Below, one piece after another: positions 33,532 through 44,361 of a stretch of DNA of 64,000 nucleotides; position 1 is the stretch's first letter, and every line of letters starts with the position of its first letter. Position numbers and translations under genes: made by a program. Location: positions 1-64,000 of the forward strand of contig CAVTJG010000017.1 in assembly GCA_963735025.1 (NCBI GenBank), in the 5' to 3' direction. This stretch comes from JAABRB01 sp963735025. Lineage in GTDB: Bacteria; Pseudomonadota; Gammaproteobacteria; Burkholderiales; SG8-39. A model generated the notes under the pieces. It was given only the letters and a program-made list of their open reading frames with translations. It was not told the DNA's origin and ran no database searches.

Positions 33532-33771
33532 AACCCGGCGATTACCCTTTCAAAGCCCGATTTGCCCGACCGCAGATGCTAGCACTTCGTCCCCCTGGCA
33601 TGCAGGCAAAAATGCCACGCATCCGAAGCAGCAGACACGTCTCTTCGGGCAAATGTTTCACATTGAATACGTCGTGGAACGCCCATTTCCGTGCCTTTTC
33701 GCACACGCCTGCGGGGTGGCTTGCCCATAGAATCGGACCTCTGCCCTCGACGAACTACGCTCGTATCCCAG

Positions 33772-34965
33772 ATGGACTTTCGCCTCCTGCGAACGATGAT
33801 CGTAGAGGACCAGGCCGTACCACGGCGGATCGCCGTCGAGATCCTGCGTGAGCTGGGGGTCACGGAAATTCTGCAGGCCGAGGACGGTCAGGACGCCCTC
33901 GAGCAGATCCAACGCGGCAGTGCGCCGCCCGACGTCATCATCTGCGACCTCGACATGCCGCGCATGGACGGCGTGGAATTCATCCGTAACGTCGCGGAGG
34001 CCAATCTGAGCGCCTCGCTCGTCCTGGCGAGCGCGGTCGAGGGACCAGTGCTCGCGTCCGTCGAAGCGATGGCGCGCTCGCAGGGAATGGCGGTGCTTGG
34101 CGTGCTCGAAAAGCCGGTGACGCCACAGAAGCTCGGCGACATGCTGGCGCGCCACGGGTCGATGAAGCCAAGCTTCGGCCCGCTGGACGATCCTCCCGTC
34201 GACCCGCTGGAGCTCGAGGAAGCTATCCTCGATCGCCACATCGCCCCGCATTTCCAGCCGATGGTGCGCATGTCCGACGGCGAGATCCTCGGGTTCGAGG
34301 CGCTGGCCCGCTGGCGCCATGCAAAGCGAGGCACCCTGTACCCCGAGAAATTCATTCCCGTCGCGGAGTCGTCGGGACTGATCGACTCCTTGACCTGGCT
34401 CATGCTCGAGGCCGCCGTCGCAGAGGCCATATGCTGGCGTGAAGCGGGTCATCGCTGGACGATCTCGGTGAACCTTTCGCTGCCGTATCTGGAAAGCAAG
34501 GGTGTCGCCGATCGGATCGCGGGGCTGGTCGAGCGTCACGCCCTGCAGCCCGGCAGTGTAGTGCTCGAAGTCACCGAAAGTCTCGCAGCGACCCAGATTT
34601 CACAGGTTCTGGGCAACATCGCGCGACTGCGAATGAAGGGTTTCGGCATCGCGATCGACGACTACGGCACGGGATACGCGTCGTTGCAGCAGCTATCGCG
34701 AATGCCATTCACCGAGTTGAAGATCGACCGCTCCTTCGTCAGCGGTTCCCCGGAGCGCCCGAATCTCCGCGCCATTCTCCGCTCGAGCGTCGAGCTTGCC
34801 CGTCAGCTCAACCTGGGCTCCGTGGCAGAGGGCATCGAGACGCCGGGCGAATGGCACGAGCTTGACGGCATCGGTTGCGATGCGGCGCAGGGTTACCTGG
34901 TCGCCCCGCCCATGCCTCCCGGATCGGTGCTCGGCTGGGCCGATGCCTGGGCCGGCAGCGCATAA
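33772..34965 (+). CDS. Response regulator with EAL c-di-GMP phosphodiesterase domain
   Basis: This 397-aa protein has a receiver domain (1-125) with acidic pocket VED, phosphoacceptor Asp in IICDLDMPRMDG and Lys in LEKPV. An EAL domain (~145-395) carries all core residues: FEALARW, SVNLSLPYL, VLEVTES, IDDYGTGYASL, LKIDRSF, VAEGIET and QGYLVAPPM. It is probably active in cleaving c-di-GMP, as RocR/VieA-type proteins do. No histidine kinase is adjacent. The ATG at 33772 begins MDFRLLRTMIVEDQ; a longer frame upstream to 33691 is unlikely. Confidence 0.92.
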   Translation: MDFRLLRTMIVEDQAVPRRIAVEILRELGVTEILQAEDGQDALEQIQRGSAPPDVIICDLDMPRMDGVEFIRNVAEANLSASLVLASAVEGPVLASVEAMARSQGMAVLGVLEKPVTPQKLGDMLARHGSMKPSFGPLDDPPVDPLELEEAILDRHIAPHFQPMVRMSDGEILGFEALARWRHAKRGTLYPEKFIPVAESSGLIDSLTWLMLEAAVAEAICWREAGHRWTISVNLSLPYLESKGVADRIAGLVERHALQPGSVVLEVTESLAATQISQVLGNIARLRMKGFGIAIDDYGTGYASLQQLSRMPFTELKIDRSFVSGSPERPNLRAILRSSVELARQLNLGSVAEGIETPGEWHELDGIGCDAAQGYLVAPPMPPGSVLGWADAWAGSA

Positions 34966-34991
34966 AAGCTAAAGGCAGCAGGTCACGAACA

Positions 34992-35015
34992 GGAGGGAAC
35001 CGGCTGGTTCCCTCC
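34992..35015. terminator. Hairpin between convergent EAL and hydantoinase genes
   Basis: GGAGGGAACC-GGCT-GGTTCCCTCC is a perfect 10-bp stem preceded by ACGAACA and followed by CGTTACCCTCC. It has the same plan as the ACGAACA hairpins around boxA. It sits between two convergent genes and could end both transcripts, although no U-run follows. Confidence 0.6.
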
Positions 35016-35043
35016 CGTTACCCTCCTTCCCGCTGAATGCAAC

Positions 35044-38000
35044 CTAGGCCAACGGCGATCCGAATCCGCCGCCACCGGGGGTTTCGATGACGAAGACGTC
35101 GCCGGGACCGACCTCGGTCTTGTCGGCGCCGCCGAGCTCGGTGTGCGTTCCATCGCGGCGCTCGACCCAATTGCGCCCCACGGCCCCCGGCCGCCCGCCC
35201 GCCATGCCGTAGGGGGCAATCCGGCGATGACCGGAAAGAATCGCGGCGGTCATCGGCTCCAGAAACCGAATGCGGCGGACTGCACCGTTTCCACCGTGCC
35301 ACCGGCCCGCACCCCCGCTTCCGCTGCGAATGGCGAACCGCTCCAGCAGCACCGGAAATCGCCACTCGAGCACTTCCGGGTCAGTCAGGCGGGAATTGGT
35401 CATGTGCGTCTGCACGCAATCGGTCCCGTCGAATCCGTCACGTGCAGCGCCGTCCGCACCAAGTGCGGTCGCGCCGGCACCCGAGCCGCCGGACACGGTC
35501 TCGTAGTACTGATAGCGTTCGTTTCCGAACGTGAAGTTGTTCATCGTGCCCTGCGACGCGCCCATGATGCCGAGCGCACCGTACAGCGCGTCCGTGATGC
35601 ACTGGGACGTCTCCACGTTTCCCGCGACGACCGCAGCAGGATAGCGTGGCCGCAACATCGACCCCTCCGGAATAATCACCTCGAGCGGCTTGAGGCACCC
35701 CGCATTCAGCGGGATGTCGTCGTCGACCAGCGTGCGAAACACGTAGAGCACTGCCGCCATGCATACCGCGGAAGGCGCGTTGAAGTTCCCGTCGAGCTGC
35801 GCCGAGGTTCCAGTGAAGTCGATCACGGCCCGACGCCCCGCCCTGTCGATCTCGATCCGCACGCAGATCACGCCGCCGTTGTCCATTTCGTAGCGGAACT
35901 CGCCGTCCTTCAGCACGTCGATCACCCGGCGGACCGCTTCCTCGGCGTTGTCCTGGACGTGCCCCATGTACGCGTTCACGACGTCGAGCCCGAAGTGCTC
36001 GACCATCTTGTGCAACTCCTGCGTGCCTTTTTCGTTCGCCGCGATCTGGGCGCGCAGGTCGGCGAGGTTCTGCTTCACGTTGCGCGCCGGGTAGCGGCCC
36101 GACGAGAGCAGCGCGATCGTCTCCGCCTCGCGATAGCGACCGCCATCGACCAGCTTGAAGTTGTCGATGAGAACCCCTTCTTCCTCGACCGTGCGCGAAT
36201 CCGGTGGCATCGATCCGGGAGTAATGCCTCCGATATCGGCATGATGGCCACGCGAGCCGACGTAAAAGAGGACGCTTCGCCCGGCAGTATCGAAGACCGG
36301 CGTGATGACCGTCACGTCGGGGAGGTGCGTCCCGCCGTTGTAGGGGGCGTTCAGCACGTATACGTCGCCCGACTGCATGCTCCCCGCATTCTCGCGGATC
36401 ACCGTCTTGATCGATTCGCCCATCGATCCGAGATGCACCGGCATGTGCGGCGCGTTCGCGATCAGGTTGCCCACCCCGTCGAACAGCGCACATGAAAAAT
36501 CGAGCCGCTCCTTGATGTTCACCGAATAAGCGGTATTCGCGAGGCGCACGCCCATCTGCTCGGCGATCGACATGTACAGGTTGTTGAAGATCTCGAGCAT
36601 CACGGGATCAACCTGCGTTCCGATTGCCACCCGGGAAGCGCGCGCCTCGATGCGCGTCAATACGAGATGATCCAGGCGGGTCACCTCCGCCTGCCAGCCA
36701 GGTTCGATGACGGTTGTCGCGTTCGCCTCGGCGATGATGGACGGGCCCGCCACGCGGTCGCCCGACTGAAGAGTCTCCCGGCGAAATACCGGCGCGCGGT
36801 GAGTGCGCCCGGCAGAAAACATCTCGACCGCTTCGGCGGACTCGGGGGGGCCTTTCCGCGCGCCCACCGGCACCGTTGACTCCGTCGGGGCGTCGGACGC
36901 CCCGATCGCCTCGACAGAAACGACCTCGGCGATCAGCGCGCGACCGCGCATGAGGAAGCTGAATTGCTTCTGGTAGGCTCTCTCGAACTCGGTCAACATC
37001 TCCTCGAGGCTGCCGAAGCCGACCGGCAATGCCGTGTCCGTGCCGTCGTAACGAAGGTGGACCCGCCGCACCACCCGGATTCGCGCCTCCGGCACGCCCT
37101 GGTCCGCCACTTCGGCGTGCGCGACCTCAGCGAGCGAATCGAGCGCGGCGGCGATGGCGGCGAGATTGCCTGCCTCCAGTCGCAACTCGACAGATTGCTC
37201 GCGTAGCGCCGCGATGTCCGCGAGTCCCATTCCGTACGCCGAAAGAACGCCGGCGAGCGGGTGAATGAATACGCGTGTCATGCCGAGTGCATCGGCGACC
37301 AGGCACGCATGCTGGCCCGCAGCCCCGCCGAAGCAGCACAAGGTGTATTCGGTGATGTCGTGTCCGCGCTGCACGGATATCTGCTTGATCGCGTTGGCCA
37401 TGTTCCCCACCGCGATGTCGATGAACCCCTCCGCCACCTGCTCCGGCGTGCGCTGGTCGCCGGTGGCGCGCGCGATATCCTCGGCAAGTGCAACGAACTG
37501 CGTCCGCACCGTCTCGGCATCCAGGGGAAGGTCTCCGGTATGTCCGAACACGGCAGGGAAAAACCGCGCCTGAACCTTTCCCAGCATCACGTTGGCGTCG
37601 GTGACCGCCAGGGGGCCGCCGCGCCGGTAGCATGCCGGTCCCGGATTCGCCCCGGCGGAATCCGGGCCGACACGGTAGCGCGCACCGTCGAAGTGCAGAA
37701 TCGATCCGCCGCCGGCCGCCACGGTGTGAATGCTCATCATCGGGGCGCGCATCCGCACACCGGCCACCAGCGTGTCGAACGCACGCTCGAACTCCCCGGC
37801 GTAATGCGACACGTCAGTCGAGGTGCCTCCCATGTCGAAGCCGATGATCCGGCCAAAGCCCGCGCCGTGCGACGTGCGTACCGCTCCGACGATCCCCCCG
37901 CGGGCCCCGACAGGATCGAATCCTTCCCCTGGAAGCGGCGTGCATCGGTCAAGCCGCCGCTGGATTGCATGAACATCAGCCGCACGCCGTCGAGCTCTGC

Positions 38001-38696
38001 CGCCACGCCATCGACGTAGCGCCGCAGGATCGGCGACAGATAGGCGTCCACAACGGTCGTATCGCCGCGCGAAACGAGCTTCATCAACGGGCTCACCTCG
38101 TGCGACACCGAAACCTGCGGATACCCCAGCTCGCGCGCGATCGTCGCGACACGCGCCTCGTGCTCCGTGTAGCGGTAGCCGTGCATGAACACGATCGCCA
38201 CGGACCGGAATCCCTCTTCGTACGCCGCCTGCAGTTCGCGGCGTGCCTGGTCCGCGTCGAGCGCCTCCAGGACCTTTCCGTGCGCGTCGATCCGCTCGCC
38301 CACTTCGACGACCTTCGAGTAGAGGAGCTCGGGTAGCACAATGTGCCGAGCGAAAATCTTCGGCCGATTCTGGTAGGCGATGCGAAGCTGGTCCGCGAGC
38401 CCCTGCGTGATGAGGAGGACGATACGCTCGCCCTTTCTCTCGAGCAGTGCGTTGGTCGCGACCGTGGTGCCCATCTTCACCGCCTCGATCGCGTCCCCCG
38501 GAATCGGATCGTCCGGCCCCAATCCGAGAAAATGACGGATGCCGGCGATCGCCGCATCGTCGTAGCGCTCGGCGTTTTCCGATAGCAGCTTGTGCGTCGC
38601 CACCGTGCCGTCGGGTCGGCGGGCGACCACGTCGGTGAACGTTCCCCCGCGATCGATCCAGAACTGCCAACGGCCGGAAGTCGCTTGTGCGCTCAT
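35044..38696 (-). pseudogene. 5-Oxoprolinase/hydantoinase (HyuA-HyuB fusion), one frameshift
   Basis: It starts at the ATG at 38696 (WIDRGGTFTDVVARRPDG) and reads as the HyuA-like ATPase half to about residue 265 (ILSGPAGG). It then shifts frame within a run of six C (37893-37898, plus strand); seven would keep the frame. The other frame continues correctly (IVGAVRTSHGAGFGRIIGFDMGGTSTDVSHY) through the rest of HyuA into the HyuB half (MLEIFNNLYMSIAEQMG, GDVYVLNAPYNGGTHLPD, VFVIETPGGGGFG). The corrected product would be about 1217 aa, the length of ATP-dependent 5-oxoprolinase-type enzymes that open cyclic amides. The homopolymer position makes an assembly error likely. It could also be an acetone/acetophenone carboxylase relative, but the fused order fits oxoprolinase. 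Confidence 0.85.
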
Positions 38697-38821
38697 CTCG
38701 CCCGGGATTCTAACCGCGCCAAGCTGAAACCTTCTTCAATATAGCGGCGAACCACGCCGGATAATTCGATAGGCTCTATACTCGGCCGCCTTCACGCGCC
38801 CTGGCGCGCCGTAGTTTCGGC

Positions 38822-40072
38822 GTGTACGCGCCGCATCCATCCGCTCCGATGCCGATTTCCACGTCCTCCGTCTGGTTCACCATTTTCCTGGGGATGCTGC
38901 TCGCGTTCACTCCCCTGGGGACGGACACCTTCGTGCCGGCAATGCCGGCGATCGCGCGCGCGCTGGGCGCGGAGCCTGCGTCGGTGCAATTCGGCATCAC
39001 GACGTTCTTCCTCGGCATCGCCGCCGGCCAGCTGGTCTGGGGACCCGTTTCCGACCGATTTGGACGCCGCCCCGCGCTCCTCGCGGGCTGTGCACTCTTT
39101 CTGACCGCGAGCCTGGCCTGCGCGGCAGCCACTTCGGTCACCGAAATTGTCGCGCTGCGATTCGTCCAGGGCCTGGGAGTATCGAGCGGTCCCGTCATCG
39201 CACGCAGCATCGTGCGGGATCTGTACGCCCGCGAGCGCGCCGCGCGCCTCCTCGCGCAGATGATCATCGTCTTCAGTGTCGTGCCGATCATCGGGCCACT
39301 CGTCGCTGCCGCCCTGCTCACGTGGCAAGGCTGGAATGCGATCTTCTTGTTGCATGCGCTGGTGGCGGGGTTGGTGATCGTCACGACCATATTCGGCATG
39401 ACGGAAACTGCGCCGGCCGATCGTTCATCGATCAATCCCTTGCGGATTGCCGCGAACTTCGCTGCGCTGCTCGCCGATCGACGGTTCCTTGCCCCCATCG
39501 CGACGACGCTCTGCACGCTGGCCGGGATCTACGCCTTCGTGTCCAATTCCGCATTCGCACTGGTCCAGGGCGCTGGGGTGACGATCGTCCAGTACAGCGT
39601 GTTATTTGCCGTAGTCATGATCGGTGGCATCGTCGGCGCCTGGCTGAGCGGCCAGCTCGTGGTGAGAGCGGGAATAACACGCCTCGTCCGGATTGGCACG
39701 GCAATTGCCGCCACGACCGGTCTCTCGATCGGCATACTTGCGTGGTCCGGCGTCACTCACTGGGCAGCGCTGATCGTCCCGATGATCGGATACATGTTCG
39801 CCACCAGCTTCATTCTGCCAAGCGTCACGGCCGCTACGTTGTCGCCATTCCCGCACATGGCCGGCGCGGCCTCCTCGCTGCTTGGCGCGATCACCTTCAG
39901 CCTGGGCGCACTGATCAGCGCGGTGCTGGGCGCGCTCTTCGACGGGTCGACCCGCCCCCTCGCAACCGTATTGGCCATTGCCGGAGTTTCGGCATACCTC
40001 GTCGAAGCCACGTTGGCACGCACCGGGGCTGCGCGCCGAAACGAGGAAGGTAAGCCACGTGGAGACGCTTGA
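38822..40072 (+). CDS. Bcr/CflA-type MFS drug-efflux transporter
   Basis: This ~416-aa protein (or 407 aa from the ATG at 38849) has 12 predicted membrane helices. Motif A is in the 2-3 loop (GPVSDRFGRRPALLAG). FTPLGTDTFVPAMPAIA in helix 1 is the Bcr/CflA signature (D at the membrane face), and RFVQGLGVSSGPVIARSIVRDLY is also characteristic. A proton-driven multidrug exporter is likely. Its end overlaps the next gene by 14 bases. It is divergent from the hydantoinase gene. Confidence 0.88.
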   Translation: MYAPHPSAPMPISTSSVWFTIFLGMLLAFTPLGTDTFVPAMPAIARALGAEPASVQFGITTFFLGIAAGQLVWGPVSDRFGRRPALLAGCALFLTASLACAAATSVTEIVALRFVQGLGVSSGPVIARSIVRDLYARERAARLLAQMIIVFSVVPIIGPLVAAALLTWQGWNAIFLLHALVAGLVIVTTIFGMTETAPADRSSINPLRIAANFAALLADRRFLAPIATTLCTLAGIYAFVSNSAFALVQGAGVTIVQYSVLFAVVMIGGIVGAWLSGQLVVRAGITRLVRIGTAIAATTGLSIGILAWSGVTHWAALIVPMIGYMFATSFILPSVTAATLSPFPHMAGAASSLLGAITFSLGALISAVLGALFDGSTRPLATVLAIAGVSAYLVEATLARTGAARRNEEGKPRGDA

Positions 40073-41156
40073 CTGCGTCGTGGTCGGCGCCGGGGTCGTC
40101 GGCCTCGCCGTGGCGCGTGCGCTCGCGCATGCGGGTCGCGAAGTCGTCGTTCTCGATGCAGCAGACACGATCGGAACCGAAACGAGCTCGCGTAACAGCG
40201 AGGTCATCCATGGTGGAATCTACTACCCGCCCGGCTCGCTCAAGGCGCAGTTGTGCGTCGCCGGCAAGCACGCGCTCTACGCCTATTGCGCCGAGCATGG
40301 TGTCCCGCATCGCAACTGTGGCAAGCTCATCGTCGCCACCGCACCGGAGCAGGTTGCCGGGCTCGAAAAGCTGCGCGCGCAGGCCATCGCCAACGGTGTC
40401 GACGATCTGCGTGCTCTCTCCGCCGAGGAAGCAAGTGCGATGGAGCCCGAGCTCCGCTGCGTCGCGGCCCTGATCTCTCCCTCCACCGGAATCATTGACA
40501 GCCACGCGTACATGCTCGCGCTACGCGGCGACGCCGAGTCGCACGGCGCGATGCTCGCGTTTCGCTCCCCGGTAACTCATGGCGCGGTGCGCAGCGACGG
40601 CATTGTGCTCGAGGTGGCGGGCGCAGAGCCCATGACTGTCCTCGGCCGGACGGTAGTGAACAGCGGCGGAATTCACGCCCCGCGCCTCGCCGCGCGCCTC
40701 ACGGGATTTCCTGCGGCGCATGTGCCGCCCTGCCGCTACGCAAAGGGCAACTACTACAGCTTGCGCGGTCGCGCCCCGTTCTCGAGGCTCGTCTACCCGA
40801 TGCCCAATCAGGCGGGGCTCGGCGTACACATCACGATCGATCTTGCCGGCCAGGCGCGCTTTGGGCCGGATGTCGAGTGGATCGACGAGATCGATTACAG
40901 CGTCGACCCGCGGCGCGCCGATGGCTTCTACGCGGCGATCAGGGAGTACTGGCCAGGTCTCGCCGACGGTCGGCTCGAACCAGGCTACTCGGGCATCCGC
41001 CCAAAAATTGTCGGACCTGGTGAGCCAGCCGCCGATTTCGTGATCCAGGGCCCTGCCGAGCACGGCGTGCCCGGGCTCGTCAATCTCTTCGGCATCGAGT
41101 CGCCCGGTCTCACCGCATCGCTCGCGATCGCCGAGCAGGTTGCGGGGGCTATCTAG
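40059..41156 (+). CDS. FAD-dependent oxidoreductase (L-2-hydroxyglutarate dehydrogenase-like)
   Basis: This 365-aa DAO-family flavoprotein has the Rossmann FAD motif VVVGAGVVGLAVARAL at the N-terminus, then TSSRNSEVIHGGIYYPPGSLKA, NCGKLIVAT and GNYYSLRGR. These blocks match LhgO/L2HGDH-like enzymes. The likely reaction is oxidation of an L-2-hydroxy acid. The GTG start at 40059 is supported by AGGAAGG eight bases upstream and lies inside the end of the MFS gene. Confidence 0.86.
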   Translation: METLDCVVVGAGVVGLAVARALAHAGREVVVLDAADTIGTETSSRNSEVIHGGIYYPPGSLKAQLCVAGKHALYAYCAEHGVPHRNCGKLIVATAPEQVAGLEKLRAQAIANGVDDLRALSAEEASAMEPELRCVAALISPSTGIIDSHAYMLALRGDAESHGAMLAFRSPVTHGAVRSDGIVLEVAGAEPMTVLGRTVVNSGGIHAPRLAARLTGFPAAHVPPCRYAKGNYYSLRGRAPFSRLVYPMPNQAGLGVHITIDLAGQARFGPDVEWIDEIDYSVDPRRADGFYAAIREYWPGLADGRLEPGYSGIRPKIVGPGEPAADFVIQGPAEHGVPGLVNLFGIESPGLTASLAIAEQVAGAI

Positions 41157-41411
41157 CGGGACGGGGCGGCCCGCACCATTTTGGGCACATGCAATACGCA
41201 GGCGCTGGCCGCTGACCCGCTATCACCGCTGGGGCAAATGTTCGTTATGCAGCTTGCTGCGATTCCTTTGACCGACTTGCTGATGCGCCTCGCACTCGAG
41301 CGCGGACATTGACAGCAGCAGGACCCTCATTTAGCTTGTGTGTCATTCGGGGTCCGATTCTCGACACCGATTTCCGATACCAAACACGAATTACCCCACG
41401 GAGGAACCACC

Positions 41412-42389
41412 ATGAGCAGGAAACCCCTTGCCGTCGCGGCCGTCGCGCTCGCGTTCGCCGCGTCACCGGCACTCGCGCAGACGAAATGGGACATGCCGAC
41501 GCCCTATCCCGATGCGAACTTCCATACGCAGAACATCACGCAGTTCGCGGCCGATGTTGCAAAGGCGACGAACGGCCAGCTCGAGATCAAGGTTCACAGC
41601 AACGGCTCGCTCTTCAAGCATCCGGAGATCAAGAATGCCGTGCGCGGAGGTCAGGTGCCGATCGGCGAGTTCCTGCTGTCGCGTCTGGCCAACGAGAACG
41701 CGGTGTTCGAGGTGGACTCGGTGCCGTTCCTCGCAACGAGCTATGACGAGGCCAAGCGCCTCTGGGCGGCATCGCGCAAACCGACCGAGAAACTCCTGGA
41801 CAAGGAAGGGTTGATGGTGCTGTTCTCGGTGCCCTGGCCGCCGCAGGGACTCTACTCGAAGAACGAGGTCAACGTCGTCGGCGACCTCAAGGGCGTGAAA
41901 TTCCGCGCGTACAACACCGCCACCGAAAAGCTCGCGAAGCTGGCCGGCGCCGTGCCGACCCAGATCGAGGTGCCGGACATTCCGCAGGCGTTCACGACCG
42001 GGCGCGTCGACGCGATGATCACGTCGCCCTCGACCGGCGCAAACTCCAAGGCGTGGGATTTCGTGAAGAACTACTACGACACGCAGGCCTGGCTGCCGAA
42101 AAACATCGTCGTGGTGAACAAGAAAGCCTTCCGTTCGCTCGACAAGAAAGCGCAGCAGGCGGTCATCGCTGCAGCGAAGGAAGCCGAGACCCGTGGGTGG
42201 GCAATGAGCATGAAGGAGACCGCGGACAAGACGGCGGCGCTCAAGGACAACGGCATGACCGTCCACACGCCCACGCCCGCGCTCATGACCGGTCTCAAGG
42301 GCATCGGCAAGGAGATGACCAGCGAGTGGACAAAGAAAGCCGGCGCGGACGGCCAGGCGATCCTGAAGTCCTACTCGAGCATGAAGTAG
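41412..42389 (+). CDS. dctP: TRAP transporter substrate-binding protein
   Basis: This 325-aa protein has a Sec signal peptide (VAAVALAFAASPALAQ) and a DctP-type fold. KFRAYNTATEKLAKLAGAVPTQI contains the conserved carboxylate-binding Arg, and VPDIPQAFTTGRVDAMITS is also present. It delivers an organic anion to the DctQM membrane unit encoded next. GGAGG lies seven bases before the ATG. The ligand cannot be deduced. The 41157-41411 gap shows no gene. Confidence 0.92.
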   Translation: MSRKPLAVAAVALAFAASPALAQTKWDMPTPYPDANFHTQNITQFAADVAKATNGQLEIKVHSNGSLFKHPEIKNAVRGGQVPIGEFLLSRLANENAVFEVDSVPFLATSYDEAKRLWAASRKPTEKLLDKEGLMVLFSVPWPPQGLYSKNEVNVVGDLKGVKFRAYNTATEKLAKLAGAVPTQIEVPDIPQAFTTGRVDAMITSPSTGANSKAWDFVKNYYDTQAWLPKNIVVVNKKAFRSLDKKAQQAVIAAAKEAETRGWAMSMKETADKTAALKDNGMTVHTPTPALMTGLKGIGKEMTSEWTKKAGADGQAILKSYSSMK

Positions 42390-42460
42390 CCGCAGGCGCG
42401 ATTCCGTTCGCAGGAGCCTGGCCGCACTGGCGTCCGGGCCCCTTGCCTTGATCGGTACGC

Positions 42461-43015
42461 ATGCGCACAGCCCTCGACTGGCTATACCGAGCAAGCGGCG
42501 CAGTAGCGGCCTTTTTTCTCGTCGCGATCTGCGTCGTGGTGCTGCTGCAGGTCGGCGCCAACCTGATCGACGTGCTGTTCAAGGCGTTCGGCGGTGAGGC
42601 GATCGGGCTTGTCATTCCCTCGTACGCGGAGTTCGCGGGATTCTTTCTCGCCGCGGCTTCGTTTCTCGCGCTCGCCCATACCCTGCGCGCAGGCGGCCAT
42701 ATCCGCGTGGAGCTCGTCCTGCAGCGCTTCGGACGTCGGGCACGCCATTTAGCTGAACTTTGGTGCGTGGCGGTCAGCGCGGCGGTTTCCCTGTATTTCA
42801 CCTGGTACAGCACGGGGCTCGTGCTCGAGTCGATCGAGTTCGGCGACGTGTCACCGGGGATCGTTCCCGTTCCGCTCTGGATTCCACAGGCGGCGATGGC
42901 GCTTGGCCTCGCGGTGCTCGCGATCGCCTTGCTCGACGAGCTCGTGAGTCTGCTGCGCGGCGGGTCACCCGCGTACGCGCAATCCGGTCCGACCAGCGCG
43001 GCAGAGCACGAGTGA
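42461..43015 (+). CDS. dctQ: TRAP transporter small membrane subunit
   Basis: This 184-aa protein has four membrane helices (AFFLVAICVVVLLQVGANL, GFFLAAASFLALAHTL, ELWCVAVSAAVSLYFTW, AAMALGLAVLAIALL). The conserved HTLRxGGHIRVELV is the DctQ hallmark. Its stop overlaps the dctM start by one base (TGATG). Confidence 0.9.
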   Translation: MRTALDWLYRASGAVAAFFLVAICVVVLLQVGANLIDVLFKAFGGEAIGLVIPSYAEFAGFFLAAASFLALAHTLRAGGHIRVELVLQRFGRRARHLAELWCVAVSAAVSLYFTWYSTGLVLESIEFGDVSPGIVPVPLWIPQAAMALGLAVLAIALLDELVSLLRGGSPAYAQSGPTSAAEHE

Positions 43016-44322
43016 TGGACCCGACGCTCCTTACCGCGCTGCTCATCATCGTCCTGTTCGCGCTGCTCGCGAGCGGCATCTGGGTGGCGTTCGCCCTGCT
43101 CGGCGTCGGCATGGTCGGCATGGCGCTCTTCACCCAGGCGCCGCTCGGTCAGGTCTTGGCGACGACGACCTGGGGATCCAGCAATTCATGGGCGCTTGCC
43201 GCATTGCCGTTGTTCATCTGGATGGGAGAAATCCTCTTCCGTTCGCGACTGTCCGAGGACCTGTTTGCCGGCCTTGCTCCGTGGATAACGCGCCTACCCG
43301 GACGGCTGCTGCACGTGAACATTCTGGGCTGCGGCATATTCGCCGCGGTGTCGGGATCGTCTGCCGCCACGGCGGCGACGATCGGCAAGATGTCGATGCC
43401 CGAGCTGATCAAACGCGGATACGACCGTCGGATGGCGATCGGCACCCTGGCCGGCTCGGGGACGCTGGGCCTTCTGATTCCGCCGTCGATCATCCTGATC
43501 GTCTACGGCGTCGCCACAGAGGAGTCGATCGCACGACTTTTCATCGCGGGAATCATTCCGGGCGCCATGCTGGTGCTGCTCTTCATGGGTTACGTCGTGG
43601 TCTGGGCGCTGCTCAAGCCATCGGGCGTGCCGGCCGATCAGGGTTCGTTCGACTGGCACGACAGATTCGCCAGTCTCAAGAGACTCGCTCCGGTAGTGCT
43701 CCTGATAACGGGAGTCATCGCGAGCATTTACCTCGGCATCGCATCACCCACGGACGCTGCTGCAGTGGGAGTTCTCCTTTCGCTCGTGCTGTCGTGGCTA
43801 TCCGGAACACTATCGCGCGAGTCGTTCGTGGAAGGGCTCATGGGCGCTACGCGAACCTCTTGCATGATCGCCTTCATTCTGGCGGGCGCCGCGTTTCTCA
43901 CCGTTGCGATGGGCTTCACCGGCATTCCGCGCCGCCTCGCGGAGTGGATCAGCGCAATGCACCTGTCGCCGCACATGCTGATCTTCGCCCTCACCATATT
44001 TTTCGTGGTGCTGGGCTGCTTTCTCGACGGCATCTCGGTCGTCGTCCTCACCACCTCCGTCATCCTGCCCATGGTCGAGCAGGCCGGAATCGACCGGATC
44101 TGGTTCGGCATCTACATCGTTCTGGTGGTAGAGATGGCGCAGATCACCCCACCGGTCGGGTTCAACCTGTTCGTCTTGCAAGGTTTGACCGGCGACGACA
44201 TCGTCGCCGTGGCGCGCGCGGCGATTCCGTTCTTCGCGATCCTGCTTTTCGCGGTCATCCTGATCGTGATCTTTCCTGAGATTGCGACCTGGCTTCCCAC
44301 GCGCATGGCCGCGGACGGGTGA
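43015..44322 (+). CDS. dctM: TRAP transporter large permease
   Basis: This 435-aa, 12-13 helix protein has FAAVSGSSAATAATIGKMSMPELIKRGYD, AGSGTLGLLIPPSIILIVYG and EMAQITPPVGFNLFVLQG, the core motifs of DctM. It carries the Na+-coupled transport path. The third gene of a standard dctPQM operon, it makes the transporter complete. Confidence 0.94.
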   Translation: MDPTLLTALLIIVLFALLASGIWVAFALLGVGMVGMALFTQAPLGQVLATTTWGSSNSWALAALPLFIWMGEILFRSRLSEDLFAGLAPWITRLPGRLLHVNILGCGIFAAVSGSSAATAATIGKMSMPELIKRGYDRRMAIGTLAGSGTLGLLIPPSIILIVYGVATEESIARLFIAGIIPGAMLVLLFMGYVVVWALLKPSGVPADQGSFDWHDRFASLKRLAPVVLLITGVIASIYLGIASPTDAAAVGVLLSLVLSWLSGTLSRESFVEGLMGATRTSCMIAFILAGAAFLTVAMGFTGIPRRLAEWISAMHLSPHMLIFALTIFFVVLGCFLDGISVVVLTTSVILPMVEQAGIDRIWFGIYIVLVVEMAQITPPVGFNLFVLQGLTGDDIVAVARAAIPFFAILLFAVILIVIFPEIATWLPTRMAADG

Positions 44323-44361
44323 TCGTGTCGCCGGGCGATCGAACCGGCTAAACTTCGCGCG